Shown here: positions 54,071 to 63,600 of the stretch, piece by piece
Position numbering within the stretch: position 1 is the first letter of the stretch
Layout of the letters: each line of letters starts with the position of its first letter
Assembly (NCBI GenBank): GCA_047610385.1
Contig: JBLGAC010000003.1
Location: 1-64,000 of the forward strand
Source: JBOCEF01 sp047610385
GTDB taxonomy: Bacteria > Pseudomonadota > Alphaproteobacteria > Rhodobacterales > Rhodobacteraceae
DNA length: 64,000 nucleotides
Direction: 5' to 3'
Translations under genes and position numbers: made by a program
The notes under the pieces: model-generated
Told to the model about the DNA's origin: nothing
Databases searched by the model: none
The model's input: only the letters and a program-made list of their open reading frames with translations

Positions 54071-54464
54071 GGGAGCCTCCTTTGTTCGCACCGGGCCACG
54101 CGGCCCCAAAAATCCCCCGCGTGATACCGTCCTGGCGCGTGGTTGAACAGGGGGCGCGCGGCGCCCTCTGGGGGCGGCGGCTCGGGCGAAGGGGGCTCAA
54201 TGCCCCCAAGCGCGACATTTGGGCGGGCGGGCAGGGCCGCCTGCAACGCGGTCATTGCACCAGATCGCCCAATGCGGCGCGGCGCGCAGGGCGGATCATC
54301 AGCCGCACTGTCGGGCGGGGGATCAGCAAAAGCGTGGTGGCGGCTGCGGCGCGGGCAAAGGGCGCGGTTGCTTCTCTGGCCAGAAAAGAAAACGCCGCCG
54401 CGCGATAGGCTCGCGCGGCGGCGTCGATGTCAGGTGCGCGGCGAAATCGCCGGCGGGGGAAGGA
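54071..54464. other. Intergenic region between rplY and pth
   Basis: 394 bp of GC-rich DNA with the rplY terminator at its right end. No supported gene. The left half should hold the pth promoter. Confidence 0.6.
54392..54424 (-). terminator. Intrinsic terminator of rplY
   Basis: A perfect 14-bp stem (54392-54405 with 54411-54424) and a 5-nt loop, followed on the minus strand by TTTTCTTTTC. A textbook terminator ~40 nt past the stop. Confidence 0.92.
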
Positions 54465-55091
54465 TCACTCCTCGCCGCCCTCTTCGTCGTCCTCGTCGTC
54501 GTCGGCAATGCCCGAGGAGCGCAGACCCGACGGGGCCGAGATGTTGGCGATCACGAAGTCACGGTCGCTGATGGTCGGGCGGGTGCCCGCAGGCAGCGTG
54601 ATGTTCGAGATGTGGATCACGTCACCGATGTCGAGACCGGTCATATCGACGACCAGTTTCTCTGGGATGTTGCCAGCAGTCACGCGCAGTTCGACTTCCT
54701 GACGGACGGTGGTCAGAACGCCGCCCTTCTTGATGCCGGGCGCGATTTCCTCGTTGATGAACTCAACGGGGATGAACAGCGAAATGCGCGACTTTTCCGA
54801 CAGGCGGAGGAAGTCGACATGGGTCGGCATATCGCGCACAACGTCGCGCTGAACAGCGCGGCAGATCACGCGGGTCTGAACGCCGTCCAGCATCACGTTG
54901 AGAAGGGTCGACATGAAGCGGCCCTTCTTCAACATCTTCAGAAGCTCGTTGTGCTTCATGTTGATGCTGACGGGGTCTTCACCGCCACCATAAATCACGC
55001 CAGGAACAAAACCTTCACGACGCGCGGTGCGGGCAGCCCCTTTGCCCGTGCCTTCGCGGCGCGTGGCTTCGAGAATTGGCATCTCGGCCAT
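54465..55091 (-). CDS. rplY: 50S ribosomal protein L25/general stress protein Ctc
   Basis: 208 aa from ATG 55091 (MAEMPILEATRREGTGKG), with AAGGAGA upstream. The L25 domain binds 5S rRNA (RREGFVPGVIYGGGEDP), followed by the TL5/Ctc C-terminal beta-domain (AGNIPEKLVVDMTGLDIGDVIHISNI). The tail is very acidic (DDDEDDEEGGEE). The Ctc form is the longer version typical of this bacterial group. Confidence 0.96.
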   Translation of the reverse strand: MAEMPILEATRREGTGKGAARTARREGFVPGVIYGGGEDPVSINMKHNELLKMLKKGRFMSTLLNVMLDGVQTRVICRAVQRDVVRDMPTHVDFLRLSEKSRISLFIPVEFINEEIAPGIKKGGVLTTVRQEVELRVTAGNIPEKLVVDMTGLDIGDVIHISNITLPAGTRPTISDRDFVIANISAPSGLRSSGIADDDEDDEEGGEE

Positions 55092-55340
55092 GTGCAGTCT
55101 CCTTTGAATTTCAAGCGCGGCGATCCTCCAGGGGTGTAAGCGCCGCGCGGCGGGCATTACGCGGGGGCGGGCGCGAATGCAAGGGAAAAGGGGGTTTTCC
55201 ACGGCGCAGCGGCCGCCGTCGGAGGGCTGCGCCCCCGCTCCGTCATCCGCCGGCGCAGACGCGCCCGGTTGCGCGCGGGGCTGGCTGCGGTCATCGTGAC
55301 CCTGACAAAGCGCAAATGCCGCGCTTGCGTATTGGCGCGC

Positions 55341-55367
55341 AAATTGGCATGAAAATATGACCAATTT
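55341..55367 (+). promoter_or_regulatory. Operator-like dyad before lutABC
   Basis: AAATTGG (55341-55347) and CCAATTT (55361-55367) form an inverted repeat with a 13-nt spacer that itself pairs as CAT/ATG. The half-sites match those of the lactate regulator LldR (ATTGG...CCAAT), though the spacing is wider than the E. coli site. It sits just before the lutA ribosome site, over the likely promoter. Regulator gene not in the window. Confidence 0.55.
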
Positions 55368-55382
55368 ACCACGGGAGGTCAC

Positions 55383-56156
55383 ATGACCCACAAAGCGGAG
55401 CGGCCGCGCGTCGCGCTACTCGTCACCTGCCTGGTGGATATGTTCCGCCCCTCAGTCGGCTTTGGCGCCGTCAAGCTGTTGGAGGACGCGGGCTGCGAGG
55501 TCCATGTCCCAGCGGAGCAGACCTGCTGCGGCCAGCCTGCCTGGAACTCCGGCGACCGCGAAACCGCCAAGGCGATCGCGACCCAGGTGATCGAGGCGTT
55601 CGAGGGCTATGACTATGTTGTTGTCCCATCGGGGTCCTGCGGCGCCACACTGGCCAAGGACTATCCCGAGATGTTCCGCAAAGGCGATCCGATGCGCGCG
55701 CGGGCCGAGGCGATGTCAGCCAAGACCCATGAGATCATCAGCTTTCTGGCCGATGTGCGCGGTGTGACCGGGGTCAAGGTGCGGCTCGACGGCAGCTACA
55801 CCTACCATGACAGCTGCTCGGGGCTGCGCAGCCTTGGCATCCACGACCAGCCGCGGGCGCTGCTCGCGAGCGTTGAAGGGCTGGAGCTGCGCGAAATGCA
55901 TGAGGCCAACGTCTGCTGCGGTTTTGGCGGCACGTTCTGCGTGAAATACCCCGAGGTTTCCAGCGCCATGGTCGGCGACAAGACCCGCAACGCGACCGAC
56001 ACCGGCGCAGACCTGCTGCTGGCCGGGGATCTGGGCTGTCTGATGAACATGGCCGGGAAAATGTCCCGCGAAGGGCACCCCATGAAAGCGCGTCACATTG
56101 TTGAGGTTCTGGCCGGGATGACCGACATCCCCGCCATCGGAGAGGACCGGTCATGA
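55383..56156 (+). CDS. lutA: Lactate utilisation protein LutA (Fe-S oxidoreductase subunit)
   Basis: 257 aa, with GGGAGG upstream. One of three subunits that oxidise L-lactate to pyruvate. The paired CCG-type iron-sulfur motifs are present: TCLVDMF near the front, TCCGQPAWNSGD at 47-58, and VCCGFGGTFCVKYPE in the second half. Its stop overlaps the lutB start by 4 nt, so the three genes are translationally coupled. An operator-like dyad lies just upstream. Confidence 0.93.
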   Translation: MTHKAERPRVALLVTCLVDMFRPSVGFGAVKLLEDAGCEVHVPAEQTCCGQPAWNSGDRETAKAIATQVIEAFEGYDYVVVPSGSCGATLAKDYPEMFRKGDPMRARAEAMSAKTHEIISFLADVRGVTGVKVRLDGSYTYHDSCSGLRSLGIHDQPRALLASVEGLELREMHEANVCCGFGGTFCVKYPEVSSAMVGDKTRNATDTGADLLLAGDLGCLMNMAGKMSREGHPMKARHIVEVLAGMTDIPAIGEDRS

Positions 56157-57580
56157 ACGTCCATCACCCCACATCTGACAAATTCAACGCCAACGCCCAC
56201 GATGCGCTGCGCAATCCCGACCTGCAAAGCGCGCTGCGCACCGCACGCGTCGGCTTTGTCGGCAAGCGCGCCAAGGCCAAGGCGCTGGTGCCCGAATTTG
56301 ACACCCTGCGCGACGCGGCCCGCGATCTGAAGGATCATGTGCTCGCGCATCTCGACCTTTACCTTGAGGAGTATGAGCGCAAGGTCATCGCCTCAGGCGG
56401 GCATGTGCATTGGGCCGAAACGGCCGAAGACGCCCGCCGCATTGTTTTGGAGATCTGCCGCAAGGCCGATGCCAAGACGGTGAACAAAGGCAAGACGATG
56501 ATCTCCGAAGAATGTGGGATCAACGAGCATCTGGGCGAACACGGCATCAAGGCCGTTGAGACGGATCTGGGCGAATACATCATCCAGCTGCGCGGCGAGA
56601 TGCCCAGCCACATCATCGGCCCGGCAGTCCATGTGACGGTCCCGCAGGTGCGCGCTGAATTCATCAAGGCGCACACGCATCTGCCCGCAGATCGCAACCT
56701 TGACGGGATCGACACCCTGCTGGCCGAAGCGCGCACAGTGTTGCGTGAGAAATACTTTGAGGCAGAGGTCGGCATCACTGGTGCCAACATGTTGGTGGCC
56801 GAAACCGGCCAGTCGGTGATCGTGACCAACGAGGGCAATGGCGATCTGAGCCAGTCGCTCCCGAAGGTCCACATCGTCATGGCCTCGATTGAGAAGATCG
56901 TGCCAACGCTGGAAGATGCCAGCACCATCCTGCGCGTGCTGGCCAGATCGGCCACGGGGCAGGAGATGTCGGTCTACACCACATTCTCCAAAGGCCCGCG
57001 CCGCAGCGAAGATATGGACGGACCTGAGGAATACCATGTGGTGCTGCTCGATAACGGGCGCTCTGCAATGATCGGGTCTGATTTTCAGGACATGCTGCGC
57101 TGCATCCGCTGCGGGGCCTGCATGAACCATTGCCCGGTCTATCAGGCCGTCGGTGGGCACGCGTATGGCTGGGTCTATCCCGGACCGATGGGCGCGGTGC
57201 TGACGCCGTCCTTGATCGGGGTGGAAAAGGGTGGGCAGCTGCCCAATGCCTCAACGTTCTGCGGGCGCTGCGCCGATGTCTGCCCGATGCGCATTCCGCT
57301 GCCCAAAATGATGCGCAGCTGGCGTGAGCGCGAATTTGAAAAGAACCTGCAGCCCGGTGCCGCGCGCATGGGCCTGGGCGCCTGGGCGATGCTGGCCAAG
57401 AACCCCGGCGTTTACCGTCTGGCAACGCGTGCCGCGCGCCTAGGCATCAGCATGTTCGTGAAAAACGGCAAAGCGTCCAAGTTGCCGCTGGCCGGAGGGT
57501 GGACCGGCAGCCGCGATTTCCCCGCGCCTGAAAAGGGTGGAACCTTCATGGACCAGTGGAAGAAAGGACGCCGGGCATGA
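56153..57580 (+). CDS. lutB: Lactate utilisation protein LutB (iron-sulfur subunit)
   Basis: 475 aa. The large Fe-S subunit of the LutABC complex. Two ferredoxin-type 4Fe-4S clusters are visible, the first at C317, C320, C323 and C327 (RCIRCGACMNHCPVY), the second at C370, C373 and C377 (FCGRCADVCPM). The N-terminal LUD-type domain carries AKTVNKGKTMISEECGIN. It overlaps both lutA and lutC by 4 nt, so stoichiometry is tightly coupled. Confidence 0.94.
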   Translation: MNVHHPTSDKFNANAHDALRNPDLQSALRTARVGFVGKRAKAKALVPEFDTLRDAARDLKDHVLAHLDLYLEEYERKVIASGGHVHWAETAEDARRIVLEICRKADAKTVNKGKTMISEECGINEHLGEHGIKAVETDLGEYIIQLRGEMPSHIIGPAVHVTVPQVRAEFIKAHTHLPADRNLDGIDTLLAEARTVLREKYFEAEVGITGANMLVAETGQSVIVTNEGNGDLSQSLPKVHIVMASIEKIVPTLEDASTILRVLARSATGQEMSVYTTFSKGPRRSEDMDGPEEYHVVLLDNGRSAMIGSDFQDMLRCIRCGACMNHCPVYQAVGGHAYGWVYPGPMGAVLTPSLIGVEKGGQLPNASTFCGRCADVCPMRIPLPKMMRSWREREFEKNLQPGAARMGLGAWAMLAKNPGVYRLATRAARLGISMFVKNGKASKLPLAGGWTGSRDFPAPEKGGTFMDQWKKGRRA

Positions 57581-58242
57581 GCGCGCGCGACCGCATCCTG
57601 TCCCGCATCCGGCGGGGCGCCGAAGACACCGCCGCGCCGGGCGTGGACCGCGCTGCCGGCATGGCCGCGCGCCTTGCGACGGCGGGCACGCAGATCGCGC
57701 CAACCCCCGCGTCGGGGCAGTTGGAGGGCGCAGACCGCGTCACCCAGTTCACCGCCAAGCTGGAAGGGGTGGATGCCACATGGTCCGCCGTCCCGGACAT
57801 GGCAGCGCTGCCCGCCGCGCTGGCTGAGGCGCTGCGCGCACGCAACCTGCCCGCCGCGGTGCGCATGGGCGCGGATCCGGACCTCGCCGCGCTCAACTGG
57901 GCGGGGCTTGATGCCAGCTACGGCATTGGGCGGCTGGATGAACCGGCAACCCTGTCGCGCGCCCGCTGCGCCTCAGCAGAGACCGGGACGCTGGCGTTGT
58001 TCTCGGGCCCTGACAACCCGGTGACGCTGACCTTCCTTGGCGAGACGCATTTTGTCGCCATCCGCGCGTCGGAAATCCAGGGCGGGCTGGATGACGTCTG
58101 GACGCATCTGCGGGCGTCAGGTCTTGATCCGCGCACGGTCAATCTGGTGACGGGGCCGTCGCGATCCGCCGATATCGGCCAGACGCTGCAACTGGGTGCC
58201 CATGGGCCGGTGGCGCTGCATGTGTTCGTGATCGAGAGCTGA
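57577..58242 (+). CDS. lutC: Lactate utilisation protein LutC (LUD domain)
   Basis: 221 aa from ATG 57577, overlapping the lutB stop by 4 nt. Third subunit of the lactate oxidation complex. The LUD domain carries SAETGTLALFSG, HFVAIRASEIQGGLDD and TGPSRSADIGQTLQLGAHGP, which fit this family. It is the last gene of the operon; an AT-rich palindrome follows within 15 nt of the stop. Confidence 0.92.
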   Translation: MSARDRILSRIRRGAEDTAAPGVDRAAGMAARLATAGTQIAPTPASGQLEGADRVTQFTAKLEGVDATWSAVPDMAALPAALAEALRARNLPAAVRMGADPDLAALNWAGLDASYGIGRLDEPATLSRARCASAETGTLALFSGPDNPVTLTFLGETHFVAIRASEIQGGLDDVWTHLRASGLDPRTVNLVTGPSRSADIGQTLQLGAHGPVALHVFVIES

Positions 58243-58742
58243 GATCCGGGTGTCGCAGAATTTTCTGCGAAAATTCTGGGTTGCACGAATTGCTGCCGGG
58301 ACCGCGCTGAAAGGCGTCGGGTCGCAATCATCGGCCACAGCGCCTTGGCCCGCCGCGCGAATGCCCCGAAATGCCCGAGACGGCGGTGCCCTGCTGTCTT
58401 GGGCATCATCCCGCGGTGTTCAGTCTGGCGTGTGGCGGGGCAGAACCGGGCCTGATCGTGGATCACTTTGGGCGGGATCACTCCAGCATCTGGCACCCTG
58501 AGCGCGGTAGATCGGCTGACCGGGGCAGCGCGCCGCCGCCCTTGGCCATGTGCCGCGCCTTGGCCAGCATGGTGGTGTGGACGGGCGCGGGGGGCTTGGT
58601 CATTCTTGGCCCCATTGCGATGCCGGATCGATTGTGAAACAAGATTTCGCAACAATCCGCCCGCTGCACTGGCGACCTTGTGTCACCCCGTGCGCGGCGG
58701 AACTTACAGCGCGCCGGGTCGGGCGCACAGGGGGAGGCCTCC
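58243..58742. other. Intergenic region, lutC / acyl-CoA dehydrogenase
   Basis: 500 bp with no recognisable gene. It holds the palindrome at 58256-58278 and the promoter of the acyl-CoA dehydrogenase gene, which is not identifiable by eye. Short frames here lack ribosome sites. Confidence 0.6.
58256..58278. repeat. AT-rich palindrome after lutC
   Basis: Nine-base arms CAGAATTTT (58256-58264) and AAAATTCTG (58270-58278) around CTGCG. Like the element at 5024-5046, it lies directly downstream of an operon and has a TTTTC...GAAAA core. Probably a transcript-end hairpin. Confidence 0.7.
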
Positions 58743-60527
58743 ATGCCCAACATCACACGCCGCGAAGAGCTCGACTTTCTGCTGTATGACCTGCTGGAGA
58801 CTGAGGGCCTGTTCGCGCGCCCCCGCTACAGCGATCACGACCGGGACACCATCGGTGCCATGCTCGACGCCGCGCTAAAGCTGGCCGAGGACAAGTTCCA
58901 GCCCCACGCTGCCGCCGTTGACGCTGATGAACCGCATTTTGATGGAACGCGCGTCCATATGCGCCCCGAAGTGCAAGAGGCGCTGGATGCCTATCGTGAT
59001 GCGGGCTATCCGATGGCGAGCTTTGCCGAGGAGCTGGGCGGGATGCAGTTGCCGCTCAGCGCGTCCTCAGCGCTGAAGATGATCTTTTCGGCGGCCAATG
59101 TATCCACCGCGGCGTATAACTTCCTGACCTCTGCCGCGGCAGGAATGCTGGCCGCGCATGGGTCTGAGGACCTGAAGGCGCGCTATCTGCCCAAGCTGAT
59201 CAGCGCGGAATGGTTCGGCACCATGTGCCTGTCCGAACCGCAGGCGGGATCGTCGCTGGCCGACATCACCACCCGCGCCATCCCCCAGCCCGACGGATCG
59301 TATCGGGTGACGGGCCGCAAGATGTGGATTTCGGGGGGGGAGCATGACCTTGCCCCCAACATCATCCATTTCGTGTTGGCCAAAATCCCCGGCGGGCCTG
59401 CGGGGGTGAAGGGGATTTCCCTGTTCTGCGTGCCCAAAATCCTGCCTGATGGGGCGCGCAACGAAGTCCAGCTGATGGGCCTTAACCACAAGATGGGCTA
59501 TCGCGGCACCACCAATTGCGCACTGTCATTTGGGGAGCAGGACGGCGCTGTCGGCTGGCTGGTGGGGCCTGAGCATCAGGGCCTGTCCTGCATGTTCCAC
59601 ATGATGAACGAGGCGCGAATCGGCGTCGGGTCAGGCGCCGCGGCGCTGGGCTATACCGGGTATCTGCACGCGCTTGATTACGCCAAGGACCGCCCGCAGG
59701 GCCGTCCGCTGCAGGGGCGCGACCCGAGCGCGCCAATGATCCCGCTGATCGAGCATCCCGACGTCAAACGCCAGTTGCTGCGCGCCAAAGCCTATGCCGA
59801 AGGCGGGCTGGCGCTGTGCATGACCGCCGCGCGGCTGGTGGATGACATTCGGTCCGGCGATGCAGCGCAGGCTGAACGCGCGGGCTTGCTGCTGGACGTG
59901 CTGACGCCGATCGTGAAATCCTGGCCCTCAGATTTCTGCCTTGAGGCCAATGACATCGCCATCCAGATCCATGGTGGCTACGGCTACACCCGCGACTATC
60001 CGGTGGAACGGATGTACCGCGACAACCGGCTCAACCCGATCCACGAAGGCACCAAGGGCATTCAGGGGCTGGACCTGCTGGGCCGCAAAGTGTCGCACAT
60101 GGGCGGCGCTGGGCTGAAAGTGCTGATCGAAGACATGGGCACCACCGCTGATGAGGCGTACGCCGATCCCGAACTTGCAGGCCTGGCTGAAGAGCTGATC
60201 ATCGCGCGCAACCGCGCCACTGGCGTCACCCATGTTCTGCTGAGCCGCGCGGGCAAGGTCGGGCCGGACGTGTTCTTGGCAAATGCGTCGGTCTATCTCG
60301 ACATGCTCGGCCATGTGACGGTGGCGTGGATCTGGCTGCGCCAAGCGATCGCGGCGCGCCGCGGTCTGTCGGCCGGGGCGGTTGGCCCGCGCGCGTCCCA
60401 TCTGCGGGGCAAGGTGGCGGCGGCCAAATTCTTCTTTGCCCAGGATCTGCCGATGATTTTTCCGCAGGCCGATCTGCTGGAACGGATGGACCGCACGGCG
60501 ATTGAAACCGAGGTCGACTGGTTCTGA
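58743..60527 (+). CDS. Acyl-CoA dehydrogenase, DmdC-like long form
   Basis: 594 aa from ATG 58743 (MPNITRREELDF), with GGGGGAGG upstream. FAD enzyme forming a 2,3-double bond in acyl-CoA; electrons go to ETF. The length (ordinary acyl-CoA dehydrogenases are ~380 aa), the extra N- and C-terminal domains and E435 in NPIHEGTKGIQGLDLLGRK match the group that includes methylthiopropionyl-CoA dehydrogenase (DmdC) of the DMSP demethylation pathway. FAD motifs are TMCLSEPQAGSSLADITT and QIHGGYGYTRDYPVERMYRD. Genomes of this group carry several such paralogues, so the substrate cannot be assigned. No dmdB or dmdD gene is near. Confidence 0.9.
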   Translation: MPNITRREELDFLLYDLLETEGLFARPRYSDHDRDTIGAMLDAALKLAEDKFQPHAAAVDADEPHFDGTRVHMRPEVQEALDAYRDAGYPMASFAEELGGMQLPLSASSALKMIFSAANVSTAAYNFLTSAAAGMLAAHGSEDLKARYLPKLISAEWFGTMCLSEPQAGSSLADITTRAIPQPDGSYRVTGRKMWISGGEHDLAPNIIHFVLAKIPGGPAGVKGISLFCVPKILPDGARNEVQLMGLNHKMGYRGTTNCALSFGEQDGAVGWLVGPEHQGLSCMFHMMNEARIGVGSGAAALGYTGYLHALDYAKDRPQGRPLQGRDPSAPMIPLIEHPDVKRQLLRAKAYAEGGLALCMTAARLVDDIRSGDAAQAERAGLLLDVLTPIVKSWPSDFCLEANDIAIQIHGGYGYTRDYPVERMYRDNRLNPIHEGTKGIQGLDLLGRKVSHMGGAGLKVLIEDMGTTADEAYADPELAGLAEELIIARNRATGVTHVLLSRAGKVGPDVFLANASVYLDMLGHVTVAWIWLRQAIAARRGLSAGAVGPRASHLRGKVAAAKFFFAQDLPMIFPQADLLERMDRTAIETEVDWF

Positions 60528-60671
60528 TCATTTAGGCTTTCCGCAGGGTGGAAATCTGACCCCCACGGGCCTCTGCACGCAATTTTATTCCGCACTGCAA
60601 CATTTCGTTGTGATGGGGCTGTGCCGTGCTACCACTTCCTGGCAATCGTCGCTGCGAGGGAGCCCGCATCC

Positions 60672-63600
60672 ATGAAAACCTTCTCCAAGATTCTTGTCGC
60701 CAACCGGTCGGAAATCGCCATTCGCGTGATGCGCGCGGCGACCGAATTGGGCAAGCACACCGTCGCGGTTTACGCAGAGGAAGACCGCCTCGGGCTGCAC
60801 CGGTTCAAGGCGGATGAGGCTTACAAGATCGGCGAGGGGCTTGGCCCCGTCGCGGCGTATCTGAGCATCGAGGAAATGATCCGCGTTGCCCGCCAGTCTG
60901 GCGCCGACGCGATCCACCCCGGCTATGGCCTGCTGTCGGAGAACCCCGATTTCGTGGATGCTTGCGACGCCGCCGGGATCGCCTTTATCGGCCCGACGGC
61001 GGTGACCATGCGGATGCTGGGCGACAAGGCCAGCGCCCGCCGCGCCGCCATCGCCGCCAATGTCCCCGTGATCCCGGCCACCGAAGTGCTGGGCGACGAC
61101 ATGGACGAAGTGGCCGCCATGGCCGAAGCTGTCGGCTATCCGCTGATGCTGAAGGCCAGCTGGGGCGGCGGCGGGCGCGGCATGCGTCCGATCATGGGCC
61201 CGGATGAGCTGGTGGAAAAAGTCCGCTCCGGCCGGCGCGAGGCTGAGGCCGCTTTTGGCAATGGCGAGGGGTATCTTGAACGGCTGATCAAGAAGGCCCG
61301 CCATGTTGAGGTGCAGATCCTCGGCGACAAGCAAGGCAGCACGGTCCATCTGTTTGAACGCGATTGCTCAGTCCAGCGCCGCAATCAAAAGGTGGTCGAA
61401 CGCGCCCCCGCCCCGTATCTGTCCGAAGAACAGCGTGCTGAGGTCTGTGAGCTGGGCCTGCGCATCGCCCGCTATGCCAAATACGAATGCGCTGGCACCG
61501 TTGAATTCCTGCAGGACATGGGTGACGGCAAGTTCTACTTCATCGAAGTGAATCCGCGCGTGCAGGTCGAACACACGGTGACTGAGGAAGTCACCGGCAT
61601 CGACATCGTGAAGGCCCAGATCCGCATCGCCGAAGGGGCGACCATTGCCCAAGCCACCGGCGTTGCGGGCCAGCACGAAATCCGCCTGCGCGGCCATGCG
61701 CTGCAATGCCGGATTACCACGGAAGACCCGCTCAACAGCTTTATCCCCGATTACGGGCGCATCACCGCCTATCGCGGGGCGACGGGCTTTGGCATCCGGC
61801 TTGATGGCGGCACGGCCTATTCGGGCGCCGTGATCACGCGCTATTACGACAGCCTGCTGGAAAAGGTCACCGCCTGGGCCCCGACGCCCAGCGAGGCCAT
61901 CGCCCGCATGGACCGCGCCTTGCGCGAATTTCGCATCCGCGGCGTGTCGACCAACATCGCGTTTGTTGAAAACCTGCTGAAGCACCCGGAGTTCCTCGAC
62001 AGCACCTACCACACCAAATTCATCGACGAGACGCCTGCGCTGTTCGATTTTGCACCGCGCCGCGACCGGGCCACCCGCCTGTTGAATTTCGTCGCTGACA
62101 TCACCGTGAACGGCAACCCTGAGGTCGCGGGCCGCGCCCGCCCGCCCGCCCATGCCCGCCCGCCCAAGCCCCCCAAACTGCCCGACATGGCCCCCCCGCC
62201 GGGCGCCAAGCAGTTGCTGGACGCCAAGGGGCCGAAGGCGGTGGCGGATTGGATGCTGGCGCAAAAACAGCTTCTGATCACCGACACCACCATGCGCGAC
62301 GGGCACCAGTCGTTGCTGGCCACCCGGATGCGGACCCATGACATGCTGGGCGTCGCGGGGGCCTATGCGCACTGGCTGCCGCAGCTTTTCTCGATGGAGT
62401 GCTGGGGCGGGGCGACCTTCGACGTGTCGTATCGCTTCTTGCAGGAATGCCCGTGGCAGCGGCTGCGCGATCTGCGCGCGGCAATGCCCAACTTGCTGAC
62501 GCAGATGCTGCTGCGCGGCGCGAACGGCGTGGGATACACCAATTATCCCGACAATGTGGTGCGCAAATTCGTGGAAACCGCCGCAAGTTCCGGCGTGGAC
62601 GTGTTTCGCGTGTTCGACAGCCTGAACTGGGTTGAAAACATGCGCGTGTCGATGGACGCGGTGCTGGACAGCGGCAAGATCCTCGAAGGCGCGATCTGCT
62701 ACACCGGGGATATTCTTGACCCTGACCGCGCGAAATACGACCTGAAATACTATGTCGGCATGGCCAAGGCGCTTGAGGGCGCGGGTGCCCATGTGCTGGG
62801 CCTGAAGGACATGGCGGGCCTGCTGAAACCCGCCCAAGCGCGCATTCTGATCAAGGCACTGAAGGAAGAGGTCGGGCTGCCGATCCACTTCCACACCCAC
62901 GACACGTCCGGCATCTCAGCCTCGACGGTGCTGGCGGCCTCAGACGCGGGGGTGGATGCGGTGGACGCGGCGATGGACAGCTTTTCCGGCCTGACCTCAC
63001 AGCCCTGCCTTGGGTCAATTGTTGAGGCGTTGCGCTTCACCGACCGCGAAACCGGGCTGGATCCGGCGCGCATCCGTCAGATCTCGGATTACTGGGAATC
63101 GGTGCGCAACCAATACGCCGCCTTTGAGGCTGAGATGAAATCGGGTGCCTCTGAGGTGTATCTGCACGAAATGCCCGGCGGTCAGTTCACCAACCTGAAA
63201 GCCCAAGCGCGCTCCATGGGGCTAGAGGAACGCTGGCACGAAGTTGCGGCGATGTATGCCGATGTGAATCGCATGTTCGGCGACATCGTGAAGGTCACGC
63301 CATCCTCCAAGGTGGTTGGCGACATGGCGCTGTCGATGGTGGCGGGCGGGCTGACCGTGGCGGACATTGAAAACCCGGCCAAGGACGTGTCGTTCCCCGA
63401 ATCGGTGATCGGCATGATGCGCGGCGATCTGGGCCAACCTCCGGGCGGCTGGCCCGCAGGGGTGCAGACCAAGGCGTTGAAGGGCGAGCCGGCGTTCACC
63501 GACCGCCCCGGCCTTCACGCCGCCCCGGTGGATCTGGAGGCAACCCGCAGGGACCTGTCGGCCAAGCTGGGCGTGGCGATCGACGACGAGGATCTGTGCG

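Noticed and set aside
54082..54408. Plus-strand frames between pth and rplY
   Set aside because: They read through a strong minus-strand terminator hairpin and have no ribosome site or known product.
58371..58637. An 88-codon plus-strand frame upstream of the acyl-CoA dehydrogenase
   Set aside because: No ribosome site and no recognisable domain; the long intergenic space is more likely promoter and leader DNA.
61368..62900. A 510-codon open frame antisense to pyruvate carboxylase
   Set aside because: Same cause: codon bias of the real gene keeps the opposite frame open. Its product is Arg/His/Gly-rich with no motif.
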